A stretch of DNA of 64,000 nucleotides from Spirochaetota bacterium (lineage in GTDB: Bacteria > Spirochaetota > UBA4802 > JAGODF01). The notes beneath the pieces were generated by a model that was not told the DNA's origin, searched no databases, and saw only the letters and a program-made list of their open reading frames with translations. Position 1 is the stretch's first letter. Each line of letters opens with the position of its first letter. Location of the stretch: contig JARKUF010000020.1 in assembly GCA_029974015.1 (NCBI GenBank), positions 1 through 64,000 on the forward strand, given 5' to 3'. Of this stretch, positions 1 to 9,126 are shown piece by piece. Made by a program: the position numbers and the translations under genes.

Positions 1-106
1 CAATCACGCTCGATGGCGTCGGCGTGAAGGTTTTACACGGAGTGATAATCCCTAATATTGGCCTCATGTAGCGTTTTGCGGCCGCTACAAGGACGGACTG
101 TCACCG
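1..106. other. left-edge stretch, no assignable gene
   Basis: A plus-strand frame is open from position 3 to a TAG at 69-71. It could be the last 22 codons of a gene that starts outside the window, but the piece is too short to recognise. Nothing else is seen before the first complete gene. Confidence 0.2.
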
Positions 107-619
107 TCACTTAAGGCTATGCGACTGCGAGTCGCCCCTAAATACTTCATCCAGATAAAAAGCCCCATTTTCATAGTATTTATATTCCCATAATTCAATA
201 TTTGCCCCCATCATTTGTACGGCATGAAGATCATATTTTTTATATCCCGGAGCTATGCAAATCACTCGTATATCTGACCAATCAACTTCAATTTTACTCC
301 CCAGGGCTTTCTCTACTGCAATTTGAAAATCTCCTTTATGGTCTTTTATCCATGATAGATAAAACAAACTCTGGTTAATCAGCTCAGATGATTCTACATT
401 TTTATACTCAATAATAACAGGGTTTCCGTCCTCCGATAATCCAAGCGTATCTATTCTGCCAGCATGGACAGGGCCTGTAGCAAATTCGGACGCAATAAAT
501 CTGCAATTAAAAATTGCACCCAGGTTTTTTTCAACAAGTGATTGCAGTTCCTTCTCATTCTTAAATCTAATCTGTTTGATAAGGGTTAATTTTTCTTTTT
601 CTCTATGGAAAAGAGCCAT
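107..619 (-). CDS. PD-(D/E)XK nuclease-like protein, N-terminal half of DUF5655-type proteins
   Basis: A 170-residue protein. It resembles the N-terminal nuclease-like domain usually followed by a DUF5655 domain in proteins of about 300 residues. The core motif is visible mid-protein: GRIDTLGL, then VIIEYK, matching the D...E-x-K pattern of PD-(D/E)XK enzymes. The C-terminal DUF5655 part is absent, so the gene is either a short form or truncated. I start at the second ATG (617-619) because GGAGGT lies just upstream of it, inside the longer frame that begins at 631. DNA cleavage is inferred from the motif only; the function of the family is not established. The gene is followed upstream by a palindromic repeat. 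Confidence 0.7.
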   Translation of the reverse strand: MALFHREKEKLTLIKQIRFKNEKELQSLVEKNLGAIFNCRFIASEFATGPVHAGRIDTLGLSEDGNPVIIEYKNVESSELINQSLFYLSWIKDHKGDFQIAVEKALGSKIEVDWSDIRVICIAPGYKKYDLHAVQMMGANIELWEYKYYENGAFYLDEVFRGDSQSHSLK

Positions 620-639
620 GGCTACCTCCATATAATAAA

Positions 640-753
640 GGGCCTATTAAAACTTTGAAATTCCCTTAAGTTGTAATTGCTTACTTACTCAGATCTTCAC
701 TTTTTCCGCCCTTCTAAGGCGGGCGGAAAAAAACAGATTATTCGAGATTTGCC
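640..753 (+). repeat. composite palindromic repeat, degenerate copy
   Basis: A diverged full-length copy of the repeat whose best copy is at 55995-56114. The linker with TTGTAATTGCTTACTTACTCAG and the GC-rich hairpin TTCCGCCC...GGGCGGAA are recognisable, and the copy ends with GATTTGCC. Confidence 0.6.
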
Positions 754-1301
754 GCATTTAATACTATTTTCTTAAAAAATCAATATTAAATCCGACTGTA
801 GAATAATTTAAGTATTCTGATTCATTAAATGGATCATTCGTTTTTAAAAGAACAGAAATATGATAATCATATTGTATATTTTTATAATATTTTGATGTGA
901 AATAATTATATATTCTTGATTACGAAGCAGAGGATGACCGGTTTCGGTGGGCCTGTAAACGGACAAATTCATGGATTATTAGAAGTTGCCGTATTAAATA
1001 CCATAGAATGGCTTAATTTTCTGCAATTTTGTACACTGCTTTCATACATAAGCTTTCGACTCAAGCCGATAGTTTTTCTTCCCGGAAATGATAATAATAA
1101 TTGACTCCAAAAACAAGATGCATACAAATGATTAGTAACAGTGGAACCTCTTAAGTTTTAGGTTCCCTATGATTTATAATTGCTGATACACTCAAGACTT
1201 GGATTATTCCGCCCGCCGAAGGCGGGCGGGAAAACCTGATTATTAATTGCAACTGCCGTTATACTCAAGAATTAGATTTTGCGACTGCCCGATACGATGA
1301 T
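754..1301. other. AT-rich gap with a possible gene remnant and one repeat copy
   Basis: No intact gene is supported. On the minus strand a frame without a start codon runs from about 919 to a TAG at 764-766. It reads like a genuine protein end (YDYHISVLLKTNDPF, then STVGFNIDFLRK), so it may be the 3' remnant of a lost gene. A 62-codon plus ORF at 916-1104 has no ribosome binding site and no recognisable product. A palindromic repeat fills 1142-1288. Confidence 0.35.
1142..1288 (+). repeat. composite palindromic repeat with a duplicated linker
   Basis: The AT-rich hairpin (GGAACCT...AGGTTCC), the linker and the GC-rich hairpin (CCGCCCGCC GAA GGCGGGCGG) occur in the standard order. A second partial linker follows (ACTGCCGTTATACTCAAGAA). 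The copy ends 13 bases before the mrfA start codon, so it forms the leader of that gene. Confidence 0.75.
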
Positions 1302-3551
1302 ATGAACATCCGACAGCTCATAGATTATCTCCAGAACGACGCCGAATTCAAGGAGAATGTGCGCCTCTGGATCAGAACCGATGCAGTGAAAGGGACTTAC
1401 GCTCCCTGGCCGGGGTCCGTCGATCCCCGCCTCATGGAAGCCTATAAAAAGCGGGGCGTCGCGGAGCTCTATTCGCACCAGCGCTCCTCCTTCGACGCGG
1501 CGGAAAAGGGCGATGACATCGTTGTGGTTACTCCCACGGCTTCCGGAAAAACCCTCTGCTACAATCTTCCGGTACTCAATGCCATGATGGCGGACCCGGA
1601 GGCGCGGGCCCTGTATCTTTTCCCCACCAAGGCCCTTTCCCAGGACCAGTTGAACGAGCTGAAGGAAGTTATAGACGAAACCAAAATATCGGTGAAGACC
1701 TACACCTTCGACGGCGACACCCCCGCGACCGCACGCAAGGCCGTCCGCGCGGCGGGAAACATCGTCATCACCAATCCGGACATGCTCCACTCGGGGATAC
1801 TGCCCCATCACACCATCTGGATAAAGCTCTTCGAAAACTTAAAATTTATTGTAATCGACGAAATCCACAGCTACCGCGGCGTTTTCGGGAGTCATTTCGC
1901 CAACCTCCTCCGCCGCCTTAACCGGATTTGCCGCTTCTACGGCGCGAGGCCACGATACATCTGTTGCTCGGCCACCATCAAAAACCCGGGGGAGCATGCC
2001 GAAGCGCTCGTCGGCCGCGCCTTCACGCTGGTAGACAACAATGGCGCGCCCCGCGGGGAAAGGCATTACGTCATCTACAATCCTCCCGTTGTGAACGAGG
2101 AGCTTGGAATTCGCGCGTCGGCAGTAAAAGAAGCCGCAAAAATCGGCGCGGCCATCATTCGCAATAAAATCCCCACCATCATCTTCGCCCGAAGCCGCCT
2201 CCGTGTGGAAATCATATCCACATACTTACGAAAGCAGTGCGGGCAAATCCCGGTACGGGCATACCGCGGTGGATATCTCCCCAATGAAAGGCGCGATATT
2301 GAACGGGGGCTGCGCGAAGGCCGCATCACCGGGGTCGTTTCAACAAACGCGCTGGAGCTCGGAATCGACATCGGAATGTTGGACGCGGTGATCAGCGTCG
2401 GCTATCCGGGTTCCATCTCGTCCATGCACCAGCAGTTCGGCCGCGCCGGGCGGCGCGGGGAGCCGTCGCTTTCGGTGATGGTGGCCACAAGCTCGCCGCT
2501 TGACCAGTACATCTGCAACAACACCGACTTCTTCGTGAAATCGAACCCGGAGTCGGCCACCATCAACCCGGACAATCTGCTGGTGCTCATGGACCACCTG
2601 AAATGCGCCGCCTTCGAGCTCCCCTTCCACAAGGACGAACGTTTTTCGGCGCACCTGGGCACCACGAGGGAGATGCTGGAGTATCTTGAAAGCGAGGGCG
2701 TCCTCAAAAAAAGCGAGGGGAAATTCCACTGGATGAGCGCCATCTACCCCGCGAACGAAATCAGCCTGCGCACGGCTTCGCAGGAAAATTTTGTCATCGT
2801 CGACACGAAGGACGAAAACAGGGTGATAGGCGAGGTGGACTATTACTCGGCGCCAACCGACATCCACGACGACGCCATCTACATCCACCAGGGGCGCCAG
2901 CACTACATCGACAGGCTCGACTGGGAGCGCCGCACCGCCTACTGCCACGAGGTGGAGTCGGATTACTACACCGACGCCGAAACCAAAACTGACCTTAACG
3001 TCCTTGAGCGTTTCGAGGGGCGGCCCCTTCGCCTTGCGGCGCTCTCCCTGGGCGAGGTGAATGTGCGGAACATGGCGGTGATGTTTAAAAAAATAAAGTT
3101 CAACACCCACGAAAACCTCGGCTGGGGAAAGATCCACCTCCCGGAGATAGAGATGCACACCGACGCCGCCTGGATTGACTTCGACGAGGAGGCGCTGGAG
3201 CGTTCGTACGGGAAGCCGATGATAGGGCGCCTCCTCTATTCCGCGGCTTACATACTGCGCACCATCTCCCCGGTCTTCACCCTCTCCGACAGCCGCGACA
3301 TCCGGGTACACCACGAAAACCGCTCCACTTACAGCGGCAGGCCCTCCGTCTTTCTCTACGACGCCATGCCCGGCGGCGTGGGAATCGCCCGGCGGGTCTA
3401 CCACATCATGGAGCTCATCATCGAGGAGGCGGTGAAGTCCGTGGAAGGATGCGCCTGCAGGTTCGGCTGTCCCGGATGCATCGGGCCGCTTCCCGAAAGC
3501 GATGGCGGCGCAAAGAAGGCCGTCGTAACACTCTTAAAAAGCCTCCTGTGA
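1302..3551 (+). CDS. mrfA: DEAD/DEAH-type DNA helicase MrfA (YprA family)
   Basis: A superfamily 2 helicase of 749 residues, the same length as I recall for Bacillus subtilis YprA/MrfA, with close similarity along the whole chain. Motif I is TPTASGKT (77-84), motif II is DEIH (186-189), and motif III CCSATI follows. The helicase C-terminal domain has STNALELGID and QFGRAGRRG. A DUF1998-type end carries the four-cysteine cluster CACRFGCPGC near 722-731. In B. subtilis this helicase acts with the exonuclease MrfB in excision repair of mitomycin C damage; the same role is inferred here because mrfB follows with one base between stop and start. No clear Shine-Dalgarno is seen; a palindromic repeat ends just upstream. 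Confidence 0.93.
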   Translation: MNIRQLIDYLQNDAEFKENVRLWIRTDAVKGTYAPWPGSVDPRLMEAYKKRGVAELYSHQRSSFDAAEKGDDIVVVTPTASGKTLCYNLPVLNAMMADPEARALYLFPTKALSQDQLNELKEVIDETKISVKTYTFDGDTPATARKAVRAAGNIVITNPDMLHSGILPHHTIWIKLFENLKFIVIDEIHSYRGVFGSHFANLLRRLNRICRFYGARPRYICCSATIKNPGEHAEALVGRAFTLVDNNGAPRGERHYVIYNPPVVNEELGIRASAVKEAAKIGAAIIRNKIPTIIFARSRLRVEIISTYLRKQCGQIPVRAYRGGYLPNERRDIERGLREGRITGVVSTNALELGIDIGMLDAVISVGYPGSISSMHQQFGRAGRRGEPSLSVMVATSSPLDQYICNNTDFFVKSNPESATINPDNLLVLMDHLKCAAFELPFHKDERFSAHLGTTREMLEYLESEGVLKKSEGKFHWMSAIYPANEISLRTASQENFVIVDTKDENRVIGEVDYYSAPTDIHDDAIYIHQGRQHYIDRLDWERRTAYCHEVESDYYTDAETKTDLNVLERFEGRPLRLAALSLGEVNVRNMAVMFKKIKFNTHENLGWGKIHLPEIEMHTDAAWIDFDEEALERSYGKPMIGRLLYSAAYILRTISPVFTLSDSRDIRVHHENRSTYSGRPSVFLYDAMPGGVGIARRVYHIMELIIEEAVKSVEGCACRFGCPGCIGPLPESDGGAKKAVVTLLKSLL

Positions 3552-3552
3552 C

Positions 3553-4746
3553 ATGGCCTCTCTCAGGGACAGGCTAAATATCTACAAACACAAAAAGGAG
3601 GATCGGGAAGATACTCCCCGCCCCTCCCCCGCCGGCTTCGGCGCGGAAAAGATAAATGAAGGCGAAGCGGCGCTCTGGCGCATCGCTTCGACGTACGATC
3701 TTTCAGGGCCCGCGGAACGCCTTGGCATCCTCTCCACGTCCGACATCGCGGCCTTCGCGCGGCACAATGGCATGGGGCCCGGGGTCGGCTTCGACGACCT
3801 CCTTTTTGTAGACCTCGAAACCACCTCACTTTCCACAGCCGCCGGAAGCTATGCCTTCCTCTTTGGAGTCGGGACCGCCCGGGGAAAGGACCTTTTTATC
3901 GAACAATACTTCATGTCCGATTACGCCGAAGAGGCGGAAATTTTACGGAAGCTCGCGCCGCTCTTCCAAAAGCGGACTGCCGTCACCTACAATGGAAAAA
4001 GTTTCGACATCCCCCTCCTTAAGACGCGCTACCGGATAAACCGCGTGCCGGGCTTCCCCGTGGACAAAAAGACCATCGACCTCCTCCATCCCACGAGGGC
4101 CATATTTAAAAGCATCTATGAAAACTGCGCCCTCGGAACAATAGAGCAAAATGTGCTGGGCCTGGAGCGCGAAAAGGACATCCCTTCCTGGCTCATCCCC
4201 GAGGTCTACTTCTCCTACCAGAAGCACGGAGAGACGGCACGCATGGGCCCTGTGATTGAGCACCACCGTCAGGACATCGCGACCCTGGCGCTCCTCATCC
4301 TTTTTCTGAACCGGCTATATGAACAGATTGAATCGCGGCGCTTCGACGCCCTCCACCGCCAATCCATAGTAAACATAGCCAGGGGGCTCTATCGGCGCGA
4401 CCCGGCCCTCTTCATCGATATGGCGCGCTTTTTGGGCGATGACATGTTCCACGAGAGGCGCATATTCAAACGCTTCGGCGCCGCCATGAAGCGCCTCGGC
4501 CGCCGCGATGAAGTGTTGGCATTATGGAAGAAGGACGGGTCGGTGTACTCCCTTGAGGAGCTGGCGAAGCACAGTGAGCACATCGACAAAGATTTCCGAA
4601 GCGCGCTCATGCACTGCGAGGCGGCCATGGCCATGCTTGAAAGCGGCCTTATTGCGCAAAATGGTAAACTTCAGGATGCCGACACCATTGCCGCCCAGAT
4701 AAGGCGCTTCGAGGCGAGGATGGCGCGTCTGCGAAGGAGGATGTGA
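3553..4746 (+). CDS. mrfB: RNase H-fold 3'-5' exonuclease MrfB (YprB family)
   Basis: A 397-residue protein of the YprB/MrfB family. The RNase H-like exonuclease core shows the DEDD-type motifs: FVDLETTSL near residue 85, TYNGKSFDIPLL near 155, and a later HHRQDIATL block near 235 with the final acidic residue. The C-terminal third is helical and rich in Arg and Leu. It starts one base after the mrfA stop, so translation is probably coupled. In B. subtilis MrfB is the nuclease partner of the MrfA helicase in a nucleotide excision pathway for mitomycin C adducts. Function here is inferred from both proteins and their gene order. Confidence 0.9.
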   Translation: MASLRDRLNIYKHKKEDREDTPRPSPAGFGAEKINEGEAALWRIASTYDLSGPAERLGILSTSDIAAFARHNGMGPGVGFDDLLFVDLETTSLSTAAGSYAFLFGVGTARGKDLFIEQYFMSDYAEEAEILRKLAPLFQKRTAVTYNGKSFDIPLLKTRYRINRVPGFPVDKKTIDLLHPTRAIFKSIYENCALGTIEQNVLGLEREKDIPSWLIPEVYFSYQKHGETARMGPVIEHHRQDIATLALLILFLNRLYEQIESRRFDALHRQSIVNIARGLYRRDPALFIDMARFLGDDMFHERRIFKRFGAAMKRLGRRDEVLALWKKDGSVYSLEELAKHSEHIDKDFRSALMHCEAAMAMLESGLIAQNGKLQDADTIAAQIRRFEARMARLRRRM

Positions 4747-4793
4747 AGCCCTCTCCATTAAGGCGGGTTAACTCTTTCCGGGGGGACCGCCTC

Positions 4794-6603
4794 CTAAACT
4801 CGCTTCTTACCCTCTTCGAGCCTGAAAAAACCTATCGCGCTCCTTAAGTTCTCCACCATGGCGGCGGTGTTTTCCGCCGTGGCAAGCATCTGTTCGGCCC
4901 CGCTGGCGTAAGACTGGGCCAGGTTATTTACGCTCGCAATCGATTTGACGATCTCGTCTGTGGCCACCCTCTGCTCATCAGTTGAATTTTTTATCTCCTC
5001 CGAGCGCTTGCCAACATCTTCCGCCGACCTGTTTATCTCTTCATTCAGCTTAAACTGCTCGCTCATCACAGCGCTTAGCTCGCCCATCCCGTCGCCTATG
5101 GCGCGCACTCCGGCAAGTATGCCCTCGAGGATCGAAATCGTGTGCTTGATGCCGTCCATCCCCCCCTCGATCTCTTCATTGTTCTTCCTGATAAAGCGGT
5201 CTATCTCCCCTATGCTTGAAGATGTCTGGTCGGCCAGCTTGGAAATCTCGTCCGAGACCACGGCAAAACCCCTCCCCGCGTCGCCCGCGCGGGCGGCCTC
5301 AATAGCGGCATTTAATGAAAGCAGGTTTATCCTGTCGGAAATATCATTGATTATGCCCGTAACGGAAATCATCTCCTTCGACCTTTCGTTAATCGCGGAC
5401 ATGTTCTCGCGCATTTTGCCAAGCGATTCTTCGCCCGTCTTTCCGCTGGACGTTATGGACCCCGACATGCTCAGGTATTCCTCAAGCTTCTTTCGGACCC
5501 GCACCATCCCTTCGGAAAGCTCTTTTATCAGACCGCGCAGCGCTTCCAAACGCTCGCTCTGGCCGGCGGAATTGTCCGCGATATTTTCTATACCGGCGCT
5601 CACTTCTTCAAGCGTGCCGCTTATCTCCTCGGCCGATGCCGCCTGCGTCTGTGCATTATCGGAAAACGAGGCCGTCGTGGCCGACACCTCGGTCGTGGCG
5701 GCCGTTATCTCGTCCGCGTATTCCTGTATCTGCCGTACCACACCATAGAGCTTCAACTGAAGGCTGTTGATGTCTACCGTCATTTCACCGGCCTCGTCGG
5801 TCGAGATCATCGGAACATAGCGGACGCTGAGCTCGCCGTCGGCAATCCTGTTGAGGGCCGCCTTCAGGCCGATAATATTTGCCTTCGTGGACTTCGCAAA
5901 AAAATATGAGATTATCACTATCGTCCCTATTATAAAGAGGCTCAAAAATCCAACATGAAGGAAAAAATTATTGAGCACGATCATCCTGTTCATCACCATA
6001 TAAAGGAAGGTGCTGAATATTACCGCGGGGATCAGCACTGCGGCCCCTAACACCCATAAAATTCGGGCAAAGGTGCCAAGCCGCAAATAAGAACCTTCCG
6101 GGGCGGAGACGGCGGACAGGCGCTCATCTTGAAGATAAACAGCAACGCTTGCCTCTGCCTGAAAATAGAACAGGCTCATGTTTATTGGAATCACCATGAC
6201 TGAGGCCATGGGCATTATATAGAGAGTGTACTGGTTCAATACTCCGAGCAGCTTCATACACAGCATCGCAGCCCCCACCCCCACGATGTAGCGCATCAAA
6301 ACTGCCTGGGCCTCCCTCGCGGGCCTGCGTATAAGCCGTTTTTTTATTCCACCAGCACCTCTTCGGAAAGTTCCTCCGAACCATTGAGGCCTTGAAAAAC
6401 AGGCCGGAGTTCGTACCAGCGCAGTGCGATAAAGGGGGCAAAGGACAGAAACGATCCGAGCGCGGAGCACATCATGAATTCCACCAGGGTTTCCATATTG
6501 TTCCCGCTAATAATACAAAGTAAAGAAGCACTACTACCGGGAAGGTACATGCGAACAAATCCAGAGAAAGAGACAGTTTTAAAAACGGCGATCGATATTT
6601 CAT
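4794..6603 (-). CDS. methyl-accepting chemotaxis protein with two N-terminal frameshifts
   Basis: The C-terminal two thirds is an intact receptor: a HAMP-like stretch ([13 protein letters not shown]), then a long coiled coil with the conserved signalling tip [25 protein letters not shown] written across residues near 395-420 of the long frame. The N-terminal membrane part is spread over three frames. A good start is at 6603 (AGAGGT then ATGAAATATCG), giving a first membrane helix ending FVLLAG. The sense then continues in a second frame (METLVEF to EEVLVE, around 6496-6344) and in a third from IKKRLIRR. Each junction lacks one base. The longest single frame, 4794-6470, begins with meaningless sequence. 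Either the gene is decaying or the assembly has two errors. Confidence 0.8.
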
Positions 6604-6665
6604 AAGAAACCTCTTTTCCGCGAATTTTTTGCGAATCGCAAAAATTATTGACAGCTTCAATAAAA

Positions 6666-6702
6666 AAGTTTTTCATCCCGTAGAAGGCGGACGGAAAAAC
6701 TT
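6666..6702. repeat. isolated GC-hairpin module of the palindromic repeat
   Basis: AAGTTTTTC and GAAAAACTT flank a degenerate GC-rich core, matching the second hairpin of the repeat family. It lies upstream of the chemotaxis receptor start. Confidence 0.4.
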
Positions 6703-6820
6703 AACTGCTGAATTTTCCCGGGGTTGCGGTAAATCATCCCGGGGAACAGGCCCTCGTGGAAATCACAACAATCTTTTATATATCACATTCTTTTCTTTTC
6801 ATACAATTTTTTTATTGTAA
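6703..6820. other. intergenic gap
   Basis: About 120 bases between the receptor start and the end of the CsgG-like gene. I see no gene and no clear terminator. Confidence 0.3.
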
Positions 6821-7219
6821 CTATGGCTTCTGTATCTTAGTAGTCTCCACGTTAGCGAGTCTGGCTATCACCCAGACCGACCTGCCGGTGACGGTATAGC
6901 TCCCGGTGAATATGAGGTTGGCGCCCATAATCCTGCCCACCCCGGGGACGTCGCTTTCCTTCACAAGGCCCGCCGTTCCGGGTTCTATCTCCTGTATGGC
7001 CTTTTTTCTGTCATCATCCGAAAAGACATTGACGCTGTTAAGGCGCATAAGGTCGGCAATTTCCGTGCCTGTCATGCCGCAGGACATCCATGAAAACCGC
7101 CGCGGGCCTTCGTTCTTGAATGGATAGACGGGAATATTCAGGCGGCGTTCAAACGGCGAGGGAGCGAGGAGCGCTCCCGTTAAGAGCATGGCTAAAACGA
7201 AAAGCGCCATACGCTTCAT
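6821..7219 (-). CDS. CsgG/FlgO-like secreted protein, short
   Basis: The start chosen is MKRMALFV at 7219, which gives a signal peptide (hydrophobic ALFVLAMLLTGALLA); the longer frame to 7285 only adds unlikely residues. The mature part looks like the core of CsgG-like envelope proteins: SVNVFSDDDRKKAIQEIE, then GANLIFTGSYTVTGRSVWVIARLANVET split over residues 100-130. Such domains assemble in or near the outer membrane. The protein stops soon after the last conserved strand, so it is shorter than CsgG itself. It may be cotranscribed with the upstream thioesterase gene, 93 bases away. Confidence 0.65.
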   Translation of the reverse strand: MKRMALFVLAMLLTGALLAPSPFERRLNIPVYPFKNEGPRRFSWMSCGMTGTEIADLMRLNSVNVFSDDDRKKAIQEIEPGTAGLVKESDVPGVGRIMGANLIFTGSYTVTGRSVWVIARLANVETTKIQKP

Positions 7220-7312
7220 GGTTTTTCCCGGCCGTGACCTGCCCGACAAGTAAATTATCCACGCAACATTGAAGTGCAGCCACAAAAAACAGGAATTACG
7301 ATTTCCCCGGGG

Positions 7313-8140
7313 TCATTCCTTATAATAGCATACCTGGCTGGATGTGGCTATCAGCATTCCTTCAGGGGTCCAGAGTTCCGCGGTCTGGTCAAAATAGTTA
7401 TTGTAAAACCTGTTGGCCCTGGCCTCGCCTATCACTTCCCTGTCTCCGATAGTTCTAAGCGTATCGGTATCGGCATGATAATAAACCGTAAAGGAGACAG
7501 TGCCCGCGGGAACGATCCTATCGCGCCTGATGTAGATCCTCGGGAAAAAGCTGTCGCAGATGGCCGTAAGTGACGGATAATCCATGGGCCGGCGGGGCTC
7601 ATCGCGGACCCACTGGAGTGTAATGGAAGAGGTATACGCCTCCTCGTTTTCGATAGTTATATACAGAGGGAGCCCTCCTCGGGCCAGTCGGATATCATAT
7701 TGTTTTACCCAGGACGGGAAACCCTCAATTGAAACCCTGACTGCTTCGTTTATATTTGGGATTTCAGGCAAAGGCAATTCCGTCGCAGTCCAGGTTTCGC
7801 GCCTTGTGGCAAGAACCGCTGTTGCGGTAGCGCAAATCTGCCCCTGCTGTAAAAGCTCGACGCTCCAATGCTGTGTGGAACGATTGTTCCTCACAAGCCT
7901 GGTGGCTATTTCGAAAGCGCCGTTAGAGATGGGTGCCGCATAGTTCACGGTAAAGGAAACCGGGTCGCCCTGCCTGTCAGCATGGCCCAATATGGCCTTG
8001 AGCATTACAGCGGCGATTATGCCCCCAAATGGGCCGATCATATTGGCGTAGTGTTCCGTCGTCTGCCCCAGAAAACGATCGCCTTCACCCGTAAGGCGAA
8101 TTGCCATATCAAAAGGATGCGGGTCTTCGTTTTGGAGCAT
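7313..8140 (-). CDS. acyl-CoA thioesterase, double hot-dog family
   Basis: A 275-residue protein of the thioesterase-like (TesB/PF13622-type) superfamily. The first hot-dog has FGGIIAAVMLKAIL (near 39-52), DPVSFTVNYAAPI and the strand STQHWSVELLQQGQICATATAVLA. The second half ends with QTAELWTPEGMLIATSSQVCYY, the usual close of these enzymes. It is expected to hydrolyse acyl-CoA thioesters in the cytoplasm; chain-length preference cannot be read. GAGG stands eight bases before the ATG. The N-terminal residues HPFDMAIRL are also typical. Confidence 0.85.
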   Translation of the reverse strand: MLQNEDPHPFDMAIRLTGEGDRFLGQTTEHYANMIGPFGGIIAAVMLKAILGHADRQGDPVSFTVNYAAPISNGAFEIATRLVRNNRSTQHWSVELLQQGQICATATAVLATRRETWTATELPLPEIPNINEAVRVSIEGFPSWVKQYDIRLARGGLPLYITIENEEAYTSSITLQWVRDEPRRPMDYPSLTAICDSFFPRIYIRRDRIVPAGTVSFTVYYHADTDTLRTIGDREVIGEARANRFYNNYFDQTAELWTPEGMLIATSSQVCYYKE

Positions 8141-8172
8141 CTTTAATCCTCACTTTAATAATCTTGACAAAA

Positions 8173-8303
8173 GGGAAGCTATAAAAATTAACTTTTTGAA
8201 AATCCCATGATTCGCAATTACTGGCATACTCAGGGATTATGTTTTCCAGCCCGCCAAAGGCGGGCGGGAAAACATAGCTAATATGACTGCCCTTAGAAGT
8301 TGC
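8173..8303 (+). repeat. composite palindromic repeat
   Basis: Full-length copy. The GC hairpin here is bounded by TATGTTTTCC and GGGAAAACATA; compared with the best copy at 55995 both arms changed together, so pairing is kept. It ends with an extra TGACTGCCCTTA segment before AGTTGCC. It lies between the divergently transcribed thioesterase and secreted-protein genes. Confidence 0.8.
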
Positions 8304-8400
8304 CTCTATATATTTAAGCCTGTCAATTTATTTTTAAGGCCGTCACAAAAACTCAAATGGAAAACTAAAAATTTTAATTTCAACAGATGGAGGGATTGCA

Positions 8401-8967
8401 ATGTGGAATATTCGCAGTATTGGGTTGTTTCCTGGAATTTTCTTATTGGCGGCTGTAATTTCTCAAGGGGCCGTCAAGAAGGCCTCGGCGGAGACAGCAG
8501 CGTTGAGCGAGAATGATCTTAAGCTCTTTTACAATGGAGTTAAAACCATGGAGCTACTGGTGACCCCTTATGATAGTTTCACAAAACTTGCAGGGAATGA
8601 AGGAAGATGGGAGGACGATAACAGATTTCATTACACATGGGAAGAGGGGCAGGCAGGGTTTATTATGATCGAAGGAATGGAAAAACCCCAGTTAGCGCAG
8701 CTCGTGCTGAACGAAGGCTTCAGGACCCCCAGGGGAATAGCGAAGGGCTCCACGCTCGATAAACTTTTAAGGGCCTACCCCGAAGGGTACACAATAACGG
8801 AAGTAATTGGCGGAAGATGGTATGAGTACAGATGGATAATCGTCAGCAGACGGCGGCAGGTGAATGGAAAATCCTTTCTGCTTTCCTTTTACGTTGAGAA
8901 CGGACGGGTTTCATCCATCATGTTGAAACTCGAAGAGAAGGAGACCGAAACAATACCGGTCGGTTAG
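8401..8967 (+). CDS. secreted protein of unknown function
   Basis: A 188-residue protein with a signal peptide (hydrophobic IGLFPGIFLLAAVIS, then a likely cut near KKASAETA). GGAGGG precedes the ATG. A central segment, GFRTPRGIAKGSTLDKLL and AYPEG, resembles the short repeat seen in Gram-positive and spirochaete lipoproteins in which a strand is followed by a GxTxxxVxxxYG turn. I do not recognise a family. Predicted periplasmic or outer-membrane associated. A strong hairpin follows. Confidence 0.7.
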   Translation: MWNIRSIGLFPGIFLLAAVISQGAVKKASAETAALSENDLKLFYNGVKTMELLVTPYDSFTKLAGNEGRWEDDNRFHYTWEEGQAGFIMIEGMEKPQLAQLVLNEGFRTPRGIAKGSTLDKLLRAYPEGYTITEVIGGRWYEYRWIIVSRRRQVNGKSFLLSFYVENGRVSSIMLKLEEKETETIPVG

Positions 8968-9054
8968 GATTGAATTTGCGCTTGCTTTGCACGTAAGACG
9001 GCATTACCATTCGAAACACATCATCGGGATTGAAATGTTAAACACCCGCGCCAC

Positions 9055-9090
9055 TAAAAACGCCCGGGGGCCTGCCCCGGGCGCTTAAAG
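9055..9090. terminator. hairpin terminator between convergent genes
   Basis: CGCCCGGGG (9061-9069) pairs with CCCCGGGCG (9075-9083) around a five-base loop, with A-rich and CTTAAAG flanks. It lies between two converging genes, so it may serve both. Confidence 0.6.
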
Positions 9091-9126
9091 AATCCGTTAT
9101 TCGATTAATTGCCCTTATTCCCGCAA

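Noticed and set aside
916-1104. 62-codon ORF whose start recalls GGPxNGQ of some methyltransferases
   Set aside because: Only the first ten residues fit; the remainder does not, and there is no ribosome binding site.
2340-3404. 354-codon minus ORF antisense to mrfA
   Set aside because: It is a shadow of a strongly conserved GC-rich gene; its translation has no domain and no start signal.
4945-5748. 267-codon plus ORF antisense to the chemotaxis receptor
   Set aside because: Ser-rich low-complexity translation opposite a coiled-coil domain; no ribosome binding site.
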